64,000 nucleotides of DNA, taken from NCBI RefSeq assembly GCF_000336815.1, contig NZ_AOLG01000029.1:118647-182646 (forward strand). The letters run 5' to 3'. Below the pieces are notes generated by a model. The model did not search any database. It worked only from the letters and a program-made list of their open reading frames with translations, and had not been told where the DNA came from. The position numbers and the translations under genes were made by a program. Shown here piece by piece: positions 9,191 to 18,015 of this stretch. Within the stretch, counting starts at the first letter, position 1; each line of letters opens with the position of its first letter. The stretch comes from Haloferax prahovense DSM 18310. GTDB lineage: Archaea > Halobacteriota > Halobacteria > Halobacteriales > Haloferacaceae.

Positions 9191-10525
9191 TCAGGCTGTG
9201 AGCGTCGCTTTCTCGTCGGACACGAGCTCCCGAACCGCGTCGAACAGCCGCTTCGCGCTGTTCCGGGACGTCCCTTCGACAGTCACGCGAAGGACGCGCT
9301 CGGTTCGGCTCGCTCTGACGACGAACCACGCGTCGCCGCGCTCGACGAAGATGCCGTCGTCGGTCCGAACGTCGTCGAAGCGCGCCTGACACTCAGTCGC
9401 GAGCCGCGTCATCTCGCGGGCGCAGTTGTCGACCGCGAACGAGTCGAAAAACAGCGGGTACGCCGCCACTTCACCCGCCTGTTCGGAGAGCGCCGCCCCC
9501 TCGTCGACGAGCCGCGCGAGACGAATCGCCGAGAGCGCCGCGTCCGGACAGGGAGACTCGGCCGGCCACTGGTAGACGCCGCTCGGCTCGCCGCCGAAGA
9601 CGACGTCCGCGTTCGCCGCCGGTCCGGACCCCGGAATCCCGTCCATCTCGACCCGGACGATGCTTCCCCCCGCGTCGGAGACGACCTCTCCGATGCGACG
9701 ACTCGCCTCCAGCGGCACGGCGACGCAGGCGTCCCCGTCCGCATCGCGAACCGTCTCTCGCGCGAACAGCGCGAGGAGCGCGTCTCCGCCGACGACCTCA
9801 CCGGTCTCGTCGACGGCCACGAGGCGGTCCGCGTCGGCGTCGTGAGCCAGACCGATATCGGCGTCCGAGGCTGCGACTGCTCGGCGGAGCGTCCCGCACG
9901 CGTCGTCGCCCGCGGCGACCCGACGGCGCGGAAACGAGTCATCCGTGGTTCCGTCGAGGCGCTCGACGTCACAGCCGAGTCGGTCGAGCGCGTCGGCCAT
10001 GATGTCGTCGTCCCGCTCGCCGACGGCGACCACGACGCGCGTGTCGGAAACCGAAGTTCGCCCCTCGCAGAGGTGGTCGAGGTGATGTGCCGTGGCGTCG
10101 TCCCAGCGACGCTCCTCGCCGATTTCGTCCCACGGGGCGACCTCGGCCGACGAGCCGTTGACCCGGCGGACGACCCTGCTCTGTCGCTCCCACGAGAGGC
10201 GCGAGCCGTCGTCGTCGAACAGTTTCAGCCCGGTGTCCTCGGCGGGGTCGCTGACGGTCGTCACCGCCACGCCGGCGTCGCCGCCGAGTCGCCGCACGCC
10301 GTGAGAGACGGTCGGACTCGCCACCGGCCCGAGTCGGTGGACGGTGCCGCCGCACTCGCAGACCCCGGTCGCGACCGCGTCAGCGAGGAGACGAGCGCTG
10401 TCGCTCGGGTCGTGGCCCACGACGATTTCGTCGCCCGTTCCGGCGAGGGCGCGACCGGCTTTGAGGGCGAGTTTCGCGGTCACCTGCGTCCCGTACGAAC
10501 CGCGGATTCGTGATGGTGCGAACAT
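9191..10525 (-). CDS. Divergent phosphoglucosamine mutase paralogue (GlmM-like)
   Basis: 444-residue member of the alpha-D-phosphohexomutase superfamily. All four active-site regions can be placed but several are altered. The phosphoserine loop reads VTTVSDPAEDTG, with Ser92 kept but the usual SHNP changed to SDP. The metal loop is HDADADR, the sugar loop GGEPSGVYQW is intact, and the phosphate-binding loop is RASRTER instead of RASGTxP. A canonical GlmM is encoded at 60694-62019. This copy may have changed specificity or reduced activity. Start ATG 10525 is supported by an ATARTAA element 32 nt upstream. It follows the GT-C-like gene on the same strand with its own promoter. Confidence 0.8.
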   Translation of the reverse strand: MFAPSRIRGSYGTQVTAKLALKAGRALAGTGDEIVVGHDPSDSARLLADAVATGVCECGGTVHRLGPVASPTVSHGVRRLGGDAGVAVTTVSDPAEDTGLKLFDDDGSRLSWERQSRVVRRVNGSSAEVAPWDEIGEERRWDDATAHHLDHLCEGRTSVSDTRVVVAVGERDDDIMADALDRLGCDVERLDGTTDDSFPRRRVAAGDDACGTLRRAVAASDADIGLAHDADADRLVAVDETGEVVGGDALLALFARETVRDADGDACVAVPLEASRRIGEVVSDAGGSIVRVEMDGIPGSGPAANADVVFGGEPSGVYQWPAESPCPDAALSAIRLARLVDEGAALSEQAGEVAAYPLFFDSFAVDNCAREMTRLATECQARFDDVRTDDGIFVERGDAWFVVRASRTERVLRVTVEGTSRNSAKRLFDAVRELVSDEKATLTA

Positions 10526-10550
10526 ACCCCACTGTCCGCCCGAGGTGTGT

Positions 10551-10569
10551 TTACTATCGGCCGGATAAT
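10551..10569 (-). promoter_or_regulatory. CTTA-N8-ATARTAA element, copy 1 (divergent GlmM)
   Basis: Read on the reverse strand: ATTA-TCCGGCCG-ATAGTAA. It ends 26 nt before the start codon at 10525 (32 nt from the first A of ATAGTAA). It overlaps the last codons of the upstream GT-C-like gene, so it would act as an internal promoter. Confidence 0.6.
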
Positions 10570-12257
10570 CCCGGTCGGCGTCGCTTAGCGTCCGACAAAA
10601 CGGCGGGTTCGGTCGCCGAGGCGTCGGTATCGTCCGACACGACCTCGTACACCACGACCCCGTCGTTTCCGTAGACTCGTCGATACCGGGGACTGTCCGC
10701 GAGCGAGGCGCGAAGCCGTTCGGTCCCGTCTTCTTCGAGCCCCCGGACGGTGTACGTCCCGCGGGGGACGTACAGGTAGTCGGGCGAGGCGTCGACGGAG
10801 GCCATCGATTCGGTGACGCAGGTCGCGTTCTCGCAGGTACTCGCCGTTTTGAACGCCGAAATCTGGTCGTAGTACCTGTCGGGGCTCTTCCATTCGACGC
10901 CCCACGGCCCCACGAGCATCGTCCGCTTCGCGTAGTGCGGGAACCACTCGGCCGCGTCTGACAGTACGACGAACGACGCGTTCGCGTCGGTGTCGTTTCT
11001 CGCCCATTCCATGGCCTCTCGGTCGTCGTCGTCCATGAACGAGGGGAGACTCGGGCTGCCGTGGTGCGCCGCGCCGAGGCCGCTCGCGGCGTAGAACCCG
11101 CCGAGACTCGTCCCGACGACGAGAACCACGACCAACGACGAGGCCATCAGCTGCCGGTTGTCGAGCGACCCGCGAGCCCTGTCGGTCAGCCGCGGCACGA
11201 CGACGCCGAAAAGCACCGTCGAAATCATCATCGCGCCAGCGACGAACTGGAAGCGCTCCTTTCCGATGACGTACGCGCAGACGAAGAGCCACAGCGGCAG
11301 CGTGAATTTCCTCCGAGAGACGAGCACGCCCGCGGCGGCGAAATTCGCGAGGAAGAACACCGTGACGACGGTCGGGTCCAGCGGGTAGACGAACTGGTCG
11401 AGGAGCCGCCCGACGCCGCCGGCGATACCGCTGTGACTGCCCGACGCACCCACGAAGGCCCCGACGCCGTGAGTGGTGACGACGTTGGCCCACCACGGCG
11501 CGGCGAGGACGAGTCCCCCGAGAGCCACCGCGGCACCGCTGACGAGCCCGGGCAGCGTTCGGTCGAGCATCGCGTAGAGGACGAGCCAACTGACCCCGAA
11601 AAACACGGTGTACGTCGGATGGGAGAGGACCGTCAGCCCGAAGCAGATGACGCCGGAGCCGACCCACAGCGGCCGCCGAGTGCCGCGGCGGAACAGTCTC
11701 GCTCCGACGTAGACTCCGCAGAGAGACAGGAAGAACGCGGACGCGCGGACGATGCCGCCGGCCGAGAGGTGCCACTGCAGGACCGGTGGAGCGACCGCGA
11801 GAATCGCCGTCGCGACTCCCGCCTGCCGCGGCGTCGGGAGGAGTTCGAGCGCGATTCCGTAGTACGGCACGAGGTAGAGCACCGTGACGACGGCCGGGAG
11901 GACGAGGCTGAGCGTCGTCCCCGAGACGCCGAGGTCGGTCAGGAACGCGACCACGTAGAACTGGAGCGGCGGGTACGCGAACGGAATCCCGCCGTCGTAG
12001 TACGGAATCGAAGCCGGGAGCGCGTAGCCGCCGGTCCGAATCTGCTCGGCGATTTCGAGGTACAGCCCGGACCCGTAGGCCGGGTAGTCGTGGGTCGCCA
12101 CGTACGTCACCGAGACGACGAGTCCGGCGACGAGGGCGAGTGCGAACCACGCGTGGCTCTCGCGGCCGAGGCCGGGAACGCCGTCGGTGAACGCGTTCGC
12201 GCGGCCCGGTGCCGCGGGGTCGAGGCCGTTCGCCGTTTCGTCGGTCGTTGAATTCAT
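10554..12257 (-). CDS. Polytopic membrane protein, probable GT-C-type glycosyltransferase
   Basis: 567 residues with about ten hydrophobic segments and a C-terminal soluble domain (from about residue 420). The first extracytoplasmic loop has THDYPAYGSGLYLEIAEQIRTGG, resembling the acidic catalytic loop after the first helix of lipid-phosphate-sugar-dependent GT-C transferases. AYPPLQFYV and LTVLSHPTYTVFF are also typical of this superfamily. The likely role is transfer of a sugar from a polyprenyl-phosphate donor on the outer membrane face. It lies 10 nt after the arylsulfotransferase-like gene and is probably co-transcribed with it. Acceptor and donor are unknown. Confidence 0.65.
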   Translation of the reverse strand: MNSTTDETANGLDPAAPGRANAFTDGVPGLGRESHAWFALALVAGLVVSVTYVATHDYPAYGSGLYLEIAEQIRTGGYALPASIPYYDGGIPFAYPPLQFYVVAFLTDLGVSGTTLSLVLPAVVTVLYLVPYYGIALELLPTPRQAGVATAILAVAPPVLQWHLSAGGIVRASAFFLSLCGVYVGARLFRRGTRRPLWVGSGVICFGLTVLSHPTYTVFFGVSWLVLYAMLDRTLPGLVSGAAVALGGLVLAAPWWANVVTTHGVGAFVGASGSHSGIAGGVGRLLDQFVYPLDPTVVTVFFLANFAAAGVLVSRRKFTLPLWLFVCAYVIGKERFQFVAGAMMISTVLFGVVVPRLTDRARGSLDNRQLMASSLVVVLVVGTSLGGFYAASGLGAAHHGSPSLPSFMDDDDREAMEWARNDTDANASFVVLSDAAEWFPHYAKRTMLVGPWGVEWKSPDRYYDQISAFKTASTCENATCVTESMASVDASPDYLYVPRGTYTVRGLEEDGTERLRASLADSPRYRRVYGNDGVVVYEVVSDDTDASATEPAVLSDAKRRRPGLSGR

Positions 12258-12267
12258 GGAGTAACTC

Positions 12268-13620
12268 TCACTTGCGCTTTCGAAGCGAGACGGGGTTCGT
12301 GAGCGAGACGCGGTACGGGAGCCACCGCAGTTCGGCGGCAGCCCACGCGAGTCCGACAGCGAGCCCGAGACAGGACACCAACAGTTCGGCGACGCCCATC
12401 CACCGCGGGAGGACGTAGTAGACGGCGTTCACGACCGGTCCGGGGAGTACCGACGACTGAGACGGGCCGCCGTCTCCGACCGTCGAGCCGCCGGCCGCCT
12501 GATTCCGGAGACCGAGTTCGTGCGCGGGTGGTCCACCCGCGCTCTCGTCGCCGGTCCCGAGCCGTTCGGCCTCGTAGGGGAACGCGATAGGCACGCTCCA
12601 GACGACCTCGCCGGTCTCGTCCAGTTCGAAGACGCGGTTTCCGTTCGAGTCCGTCACGAGCGTATGGCCGTTCGGAAGCCTGTCGGCGTCTCGCGGCCAC
12701 TGTAACTGCGCGTCCCGCCAGTGCCACGAGCGAACCCACCGACCGTCGTCGTCGCGGTATTCGACGAGGCGGTTGTTCTCAGAGTCGGCGACGAGGACGG
12801 CGTCGTCGCCGGTGGGATTCTCGATGTAATCGGGGTTGTGTTGCTCGTAGAGGACGCCGTGAGACCCGTTTCCGAGCGTTCGGTTCTCGACGAGGCCGGT
12901 CTCGCGGTCGAGGTACACCACTCTGTCGTGGTTGCGGAGGCTGACCTGAATGAGCCCGCTTTCGAGCACCTCGATGTCGTTGAGGTGGGTCCAATCGGAC
13001 GGGTACGGCCCGCCGGTCGTCGCGGGGTCGAACGCCGCCTGCGCGTCCCACGACCACTCGACGATGTCCGTCGTCGTGTTCACGACGAACACGCGGTCAG
13101 CGGCGATGTCGGCGACGACGTACGTCGAATCGCTCAGTCTGTCGCCGTCGTGCCACCGCGTCGAGTGCTTCCCGGCGGTCACGCGACTGTAAACCCCCTC
13201 GACGCTCCCGGTGGTGAGGTTCACGCGCTCGATGCCGTTTCGCGTGCACGCGCTCTCGCCGCCGCACTCTTCGGGTGTCAGATGGTCCGCGTAGAGGTAC
13301 TCGACCGTCGCGTTCGTCCCCTCGACGGGGTCGACATCCCAGTAGCGGGTGTGGGAATCGTCGTAGTATCGCCGCTCTCCGTCGGCACCGAACGCGACGA
13401 GTTCGGCGTTCGCTCGTGGGCCGTCGCTCTCTCGTCCGAGCCACGTGTTCGAGTCGGTCGCGATGACCGTCGTCCCGTTCGCGGGCGCGACCCGTGCACT
13501 CTCGCCGGTCGCGTCCGTCACCGCCGAGGTCGGTCGGCTCAGGTACGCGGCCCCGACGATACCCGCGCAGACGAGGAGGGCGACTGCCGCGGCGACTCGC
13601 AGATGCGTCCGCTTGACCAT
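12268..13620 (-). CDS. Arylsulfotransferase-like membrane-anchored beta-propeller protein
   Basis: 450 residues: an N-terminal membrane anchor (HLRVAAAVALLVCAGIVGAAYL), then repeated beta-propeller-like blades such as WTHLNDIEVLESGLIQVS, DNENNRLVEYR-type turns (DSENNRLVEYRDDDGRW) and LPNGHTLVTDSNGNRVFE, and a C-terminal membrane helix (MGVAELLVSCLGLAVGLAW). The blade motifs resemble the arylsulfotransferase (ASST) family, which moves sulfate between phenolic compounds without PAPS. I cannot confirm the catalytic His, so binding-only or structural roles remain possible. Sulfated surface glycans are known in haloarchaea, which fits the neighbourhood. The start is supported by an element 34 nt upstream. 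Confidence 0.65.
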   Translation of the reverse strand: MVKRTHLRVAAAVALLVCAGIVGAAYLSRPTSAVTDATGESARVAPANGTTVIATDSNTWLGRESDGPRANAELVAFGADGERRYYDDSHTRYWDVDPVEGTNATVEYLYADHLTPEECGGESACTRNGIERVNLTTGSVEGVYSRVTAGKHSTRWHDGDRLSDSTYVVADIAADRVFVVNTTTDIVEWSWDAQAAFDPATTGGPYPSDWTHLNDIEVLESGLIQVSLRNHDRVVYLDRETGLVENRTLGNGSHGVLYEQHNPDYIENPTGDDAVLVADSENNRLVEYRDDDGRWVRSWHWRDAQLQWPRDADRLPNGHTLVTDSNGNRVFELDETGEVVWSVPIAFPYEAERLGTGDESAGGPPAHELGLRNQAAGGSTVGDGGPSQSSVLPGPVVNAVYYVLPRWMGVAELLVSCLGLAVGLAWAAAELRWLPYRVSLTNPVSLRKRK

Positions 13621-13647
13621 TTCGTAGTCGTCGATCGGTAGACGGTC

Positions 13648-13666
13648 TTACTATCCGGATGCTAAA
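13648..13666 (-). promoter_or_regulatory. CTTA-N8-ATARTAA element, copy 2 (arylsulfotransferase-like)
   Basis: Reverse strand TTTA-GCATCCGG-ATAGTAA, with the ATAGTAA 34 nt before the ATG at 13620. It faces away from copy 3. Confidence 0.6.
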
Positions 13667-13713
13667 CTGCGGGTGCGTCCGTGCCCATCGACGTGGAACG
13701 TGCTCGACCGGAC

Positions 13714-13732
13714 CTTACGCACGGAATAATTA
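13714..13732 (+). promoter_or_regulatory. CTTA-N8-ATARTAA element, copy 3 (membrane protein)
   Basis: CTTA-CGCACGGA-ATAATTA, 34 nt before the ATG at 13760. It forms a divergent pair with copy 2. Confidence 0.55.
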
Positions 13733-13759
13733 GGGTCCCGAGGGCGGGTAGACGACACA

Positions 13760-15229
13760 ATGGCGTCTCGTCTCGGGGCGGCCGAGAGCCTCGTCGTCCT
13801 CGGTCTCGTTCTCCTCTTGGTGGCGACAGCGGTGCCGACCGCGAGCGTCGTCGATTTCGGCGCGAACGGGGGCGCTTCGACGGCCGCGACGGTCGAGTCG
13901 GCACCGAACGGTCCGAAATCTGCCGACGACGTTCGGCTGGTCCCGGTCGGCGACCGGGGGGACAGGCTCTGGCCGTTCACCAGCCGAGACCGGTCGTTTG
14001 AAACGCTGACACTGCCGGTGAACGTCGTCGTCGAGGGGAACCCCGCGCGGGTCCGCTCGCTGCTCCTGTACTCGCGCGACGCGACGTGGGACGAGACGAA
14101 CGAGTCGTGGCAACAGGCGTCCACCGAACAGCCCCCCGCCGCCGAGGCGGGCTCCCCGTGGGGGTCGGCCACGGGCGCGGACCGGTTTACCTTCGTCGAC
14201 ACCGCGGACTCGAGCGGGCTGTGGATTGCGGAGTCGATGCAGCTCCACGACGGGACGTACTTCGGGAGCCGTACTCACCTCCGACTGTACGGCGGCGGGA
14301 CCCCGGACGACTCGTGGACGGCGATTCAGGCCCACCGAGACTACTGGGACTGGTTCCGGCTTCGACACACGGTGACGAGCCTTGCCGGCCCGCAACACGT
14401 CGTCGAACGCGACCTGATGCGCCGCCCGACCGTCGTCGACGTTCGTCGCGAGCGGTTCGCCAACGGCGGCATCATCGACGCGGACGGCTGGGTGTCGGTC
14501 GTCGAACTCGGGCCGCCGCAACTCTCGACGCTCCCGAGAGACGACGTGTCTCGCCCGACCACCGCCGGGTCGGCGACAACCAGGGACGAGGCCGCAGAGC
14601 GCGCCGGCTCCGAACGCGACGACACCTCTTCGGCACTCGATACGCCGCCGACGGGGCCGGAGAGCGTCGGAACCGTCCTGTCCGTGCTCGCCGTCGGCTT
14701 CGTCGGTGTCGGTGGACTCGCCGCGCTCGCCACTCGCCGAGACGAACTCGGCGCGCTCGTCGAGCGCCTCCGCTGGTCGCGCCTCGCCGACGACCGGTTC
14801 CAGCGCGTCGTCGCGCTCGCGGTCGCACTCGTCGCGCTCCCGGTTTTGGTCCGCTCGGCCGCCCTCGGGCTCGAACGCGTCGTTCCGAACCACCCGAAGG
14901 TCGTCGCCGGACTGCTCTTTCCGGTGTTCGCGTTCGCGCCGGCCGTTCTGGCCGCTCGCCTGCCGCGGGGGTACTCCTCGGAACTGTGGTTCGGCACCGC
15001 GTTCGTCGGCTACGGAGTGGGTCTCGTCGCCGACTTCGCGATGATAGGTGTCGCCGTCGTCCCGGTCGAAGTCGTCCTCCACCGGTTCGCCGTGCTCGTC
15101 GCGCTCGGCGTGCTCGCCGTCGCCGGCCACCGTCGCTTCGACTCGTCTGAGCCCCGGCGAGCGGCGCTTTCGGCGGCCGTCTGCCTGTGGCTGTTCCTGT
15201 TCGCGTGGCCGCTTTTCTTGGGTATCTAG
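13760..15229 (+). CDS. Membrane protein with large extracytoplasmic domain, unknown function
   Basis: 489 residues. A first hydrophobic helix (SLVVLGLVLLLVATAVPTAS) precedes a soluble region to about residue 300, then about six further hydrophobic segments. The soluble part contains LWPFTSRDRSFETLTLPVNVVV and HDGTYFGSRTHLRLYGG, faintly resembling the LssY C-terminal domain found beside PAP2 phosphatases. I regard this as a weak lead only. A PAP2 gene does lie two genes downstream. The gene opens a rightward group with the permuted binding protein and the PAP2 protein, but each of the first two has its own promoter element. Function unknown. Confidence 0.7.
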   Translation: MASRLGAAESLVVLGLVLLLVATAVPTASVVDFGANGGASTAATVESAPNGPKSADDVRLVPVGDRGDRLWPFTSRDRSFETLTLPVNVVVEGNPARVRSLLLYSRDATWDETNESWQQASTEQPPAAEAGSPWGSATGADRFTFVDTADSSGLWIAESMQLHDGTYFGSRTHLRLYGGGTPDDSWTAIQAHRDYWDWFRLRHTVTSLAGPQHVVERDLMRRPTVVDVRRERFANGGIIDADGWVSVVELGPPQLSTLPRDDVSRPTTAGSATTRDEAAERAGSERDDTSSALDTPPTGPESVGTVLSVLAVGFVGVGGLAALATRRDELGALVERLRWSRLADDRFQRVVALAVALVALPVLVRSAALGLERVVPNHPKVVAGLLFPVFAFAPAVLAARLPRGYSSELWFGTAFVGYGVGLVADFAMIGVAVVPVEVVLHRFAVLVALGVLAVAGHRRFDSSEPRRAALSAAVCLWLFLFAWPLFLGI

Positions 15230-15232
15230 GCG

Positions 15233-15251
15233 CTTAGCCCCCGGATAATAA
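15233..15251 (+). promoter_or_regulatory. CTTA-N8-ATARTAA element, copy 4 (permuted binding protein)
   Basis: CTTA-GCCCCCGG-ATAATAA begins 4 nt after the previous stop. The ATAATAA is 46 nt before the ATG at 15291, so a short 5' leader is expected. Confidence 0.6.
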
Positions 15252-15290
15252 CGACACCGCGCTCCAAGACAGTTACCTGCCCTCCCGTAC

Positions 15291-17183
15291 ATGTCATCAA
15301 CACGACTCTCTAGACGGTCGGTTTTGGCGCTCGCAGGCGCGGGCCTGACCAGCGGGTGCGTCCGGCAGCTCGAATCGACGGTCTCGCGCGACGAGCGGAC
15401 GCCGTTTTCGCTCTCTATCAAGACCGTTCCCGCGGACACCGACGCGACGGCGACGAGGCTCGCCCGCTACCTCGCCACCCGCCTCCAGACGGTCGGCGTC
15501 GCGGCGACCGTGGTCCCGATGAGCCGGGAGGAGCTCCTCCGCGACGTGCTCTCGAACCACGACTTCGATATCTACGTCTCCCGGCTGCTGCTCCGACGCG
15601 ACCCGGACTTCCTCCGTCCCCTGCTCCACTCTCGCTACGGCCCGGGACGCGGCTGGCAAAACCCGTTCGGATACGGCGACCTGTCGTTGGACTCGCTTCT
15701 GGAGCGACAGCGGACCGAGACGGGTTCCGTCCGCGCCGCGACGCTCGCGGAGATTCAACGGCGCGTCGTGGAGGCCCAACCGTTCACGCCCGTCGCGGCC
15801 CCGCGCCCGGCTCAGGCGACTCGGCCGGTGCGGGTCGACTGGCCGGACGGCGTTGGAATCCACAGCCTCACGGGATATCTCGGTGCCAGAGCTGTCACCA
15901 CCACGGCGACCGCCTCGCGAACCGAGTCGGCGGTCACGTCGTCGTCGACGCCCGCACCGACCTCGACGTCCGCGACGACCTCGACGTCCGCGACGACCTC
16001 GACGCCCGCGACGACGACCGACGAACCGGCCCCGGAAAACGAACTCCGCATGACGATCGGCGACTCGCGTCCGACGGAGAACCTCAACCCGCTTTCGACG
16101 CCGTTTCGGTCGGACGGGACGCTCCTCGACCTCGTCTACGACTCGTTGGGTCGTCCGGTCTACGACCGGATGCGGCCGTGGATGGCCGCGTCGTGGGAGT
16201 GGGCCGACGGGGACGAGACGACGCTTTCGGTCCGGCTCCGCGACGACCTCGCGTGGCACGACGGCGAGCCGATAACGGCGGCGGACGTGGCGTTCACCTT
16301 CCGGTTCATCTCCGACACGGCGCTCGGCTCGCTCGACCAGCCGGTCCCGTCGCCGCGATACCGCGGTCGCGCCTCGCTCGTCGAGTCGGTCGACGCCGCG
16401 TCCGACCGCGAGGTGACGATTCGATTCGGCGACGTGAGCGAACCGGCCGCGGCGCGGGCGCTGACGATTCCGGTGCTCCCTGCGCACGTCTGGGAACCGT
16501 TCGCCCGCCCGACGAGCGTCTCGTGGCTCGACGGGGGCACCGTCACCGAGGCGCTCGTCCGGAACAACCTCGAACCGGTCGGAAGCGGACCGCTTCGCGT
16601 GACGGGAACGACGGCCAGAGAGTCGGTTTCGATGGAACCGTTCGAGGACCACTTCCTCGCCGACGACGCGCTCGACGGCCGACTGTCCCGGTTCGACGGC
16701 GGCTTCTCGTTCGACTCGCTTCGGTTCGACGTCGTTCCCTCCGACGGCGCCGCCGTCGAACTGCTCGCGACCGACGCCGTCGACGCGACGGCGAACTCGC
16801 TGTCGGCCGATTCGAGGGCGGCCGCGGCGGACGAACCCGGAATCTCCGTTCGCACCAGCCGGCCCGAGTGGTGCTATCACGTCGGCTACAACCACCGACG
16901 GCCGCCGTTCATGAACCCCCGGTTCCGACGGGCGGTCGCCCGGCTCGTCGACCGCGAGTTCCTCGTGGATTCGGTGTTCGACGGCGAGACCGAACCGGCG
17001 TCGTCACCGCTGGTCGCGACGACGTACGTCCCAGCGGGTGATGCGTGGGACGAGGCCGTGTCCGAACTCGAGTTCGTCGGCGACTCGGGGACCGGCACGC
17101 TCGACGCGGAGCGAGCGCGGTCGGTGTTCGAAGACGCGGGATACGCCTACTCGGGCGACGGCGACCTCCTCATTCAAGAATGA
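15291..17183 (+). CDS. Substrate-binding lipoprotein, SBP family 5, with lobes in permuted order
   Basis: 630 residues with a Tat/lipoprotein signal (RLSRRSVLALAGAGLTSGC, Cys23). Residues 38-200 resemble the C-terminal lobe of SBP5 proteins: LARYLATRLQTVGVAATVV, then DFDIYVSRLLLRRDPDF and QRRVVEAQPFTPV. A Ser/Thr/Ala/Pro linker (201-250) follows. Residues 251-630 resemble the N-terminal lobe: NELRMTIGDSRPTENLNPL, DLAWHDGEPITAADVAFTF, and finally DAERARSVFEDAGY. In ordinary family members that last motif leads straight into the part found here at the N-terminus. No permease or ATPase lies nearby, so it may bind a ligand or glycan without transport. Its TGA overlaps the PAP2 start. Confidence 0.8.
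   Translation: MSSTRLSRRSVLALAGAGLTSGCVRQLESTVSRDERTPFSLSIKTVPADTDATATRLARYLATRLQTVGVAATVVPMSREELLRDVLSNHDFDIYVSRLLLRRDPDFLRPLLHSRYGPGRGWQNPFGYGDLSLDSLLERQRTETGSVRAATLAEIQRRVVEAQPFTPVAAPRPAQATRPVRVDWPDGVGIHSLTGYLGARAVTTTATASRTESAVTSSSTPAPTSTSATTSTSATTSTPATTTDEPAPENELRMTIGDSRPTENLNPLSTPFRSDGTLLDLVYDSLGRPVYDRMRPWMAASWEWADGDETTLSVRLRDDLAWHDGEPITAADVAFTFRFISDTALGSLDQPVPSPRYRGRASLVESVDAASDREVTIRFGDVSEPAAARALTIPVLPAHVWEPFARPTSVSWLDGGTVTEALVRNNLEPVGSGPLRVTGTTARESVSMEPFEDHFLADDALDGRLSRFDGGFSFDSLRFDVVPSDGAAVELLATDAVDATANSLSADSRAAAADEPGISVRTSRPEWCYHVGYNHRRPPFMNPRFRRAVARLVDREFLVDSVFDGETEPASSPLVATTYVPAGDAWDEAVSELEFVGDSGTGTLDAERARSVFEDAGYAYSGDGDLLIQE
15960..16013 (+). repeat. 18-bp tandem repeat, three copies, in the linker of the permuted binding protein
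   Basis: ACCTCGACGTCCGCGACG occurs at 15960-15977 and 15978-15995, with a near copy (one C for T change) at 15996-16013. It encodes the Thr-Ser-Thr-Ser-Ala-Thr-type tether. Copy number may vary between strains. Confidence 0.8.
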
Positions 17184-18013
17184 TTTCCGCTCAATCCTCG
17201 ATAGGCTTCTCACCGCTCGTCGCGGTTCTCGCTCGCGTGCTCGGCGGTGCAGCTGTCGCGTTGGCGCTCGCAACGCTCGCTATCGTCGGACCGTCGCGTC
17301 TCGCGGCGGCGTACGGGTCGGGGCGCGACCGCTTGCACGAGGCCGCGCCGTACCTCGGCCTGCTGGCGGTCGTTCTCCTCGTGAACAAGGTCGCCCGCGG
17401 CGTCGGCCCGGAAGTGTCGTGGGCGTTGGGATGGAACGCCACCGGCGTCATCTATGCTATCGAGGGGAACTTCGTCCAGCACGTTCAGTCGCTCGCGACG
17501 CCGGCGCTCACCGCCGTCCTCTCGACCGTGTACCTCTCGGGATACGTCTTCCTTCTCACGTTCCCGTTCGTCGCGTACTTCGTGGCGGCCGACGAGCGAC
17601 CGCTGAAACTCACCGCGGTCACGTACGCGGCGAACTACGCCATCGGACTGACATGCTACGTCCTGTTTATCTCCTACGGTCCCCGTAACCTCCTGCCGGG
17701 ACAGGTCGAGTCGCTTCTGTACAGCACCTACCCGCAGACGCAGATACTCACCGGCGAGGTGAACGTGAACACGAACGTGTTCCCGTCGCTTCACACGTCG
17801 CTTTCGGTCTCGGCGGCGGCGATTGCGATTCGGACGCGGGAGACGTACCCCGTGTGGGCCGTCGTCGCGTCGGTGCTCGCCGCCGCGGTCGCGTTCTCGA
17901 CGATGTACCTCGGGATTCACTGGGGGACCGACGTCGTCGCCGGCGTCGTCCTCGGAGTCGGAAGCGTCGCGTTCGGCGATTGGCTCGTCGGCCGCCAGTC
18001 CGCCGACGCGTAA
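17180..18013 (+). CDS. PAP2-superfamily membrane phosphatase
   Basis: 277 residues with about six hydrophobic helices. The phosphatase signature is visible as VFPSLHTSLSV and, 40-odd residues later, STMYLGIHWGTDVVAG, which supply the catalytic histidines; an SYGPRNLLPGQ segment precedes them. This layout resembles the inositolphosphotransferase/Aur1-like branch of PAP2 enzymes. A likely role is dephosphorylation or headgroup exchange on a lipid carrier, for example recycling polyprenyl pyrophosphate during glycan assembly. The ATG at 17180 overlaps the preceding stop (ATGA), so the two are translationally coupled. The frame is open upstream, but only inside the previous gene. Confidence 0.82.
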   Translation: MISAQSSIGFSPLVAVLARVLGGAAVALALATLAIVGPSRLAAAYGSGRDRLHEAAPYLGLLAVVLLVNKVARGVGPEVSWALGWNATGVIYAIEGNFVQHVQSLATPALTAVLSTVYLSGYVFLLTFPFVAYFVAADERPLKLTAVTYAANYAIGLTCYVLFISYGPRNLLPGQVESLLYSTYPQTQILTGEVNVNTNVFPSLHTSLSVSAAAIAIRTRETYPVWAVVASVLAAAVAFSTMYLGIHWGTDVVAGVVLGVGSVAFGDWLVGRQSADA

Positions 18014-18015
18014 CC

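Noticed and set aside
13730..15439. 569-codon reverse open frame over the membrane protein gene
   Set aside because: Composition is typical of an antisense shadow; it has no helices or motifs, and the forward gene has a promoter element and membrane segments.
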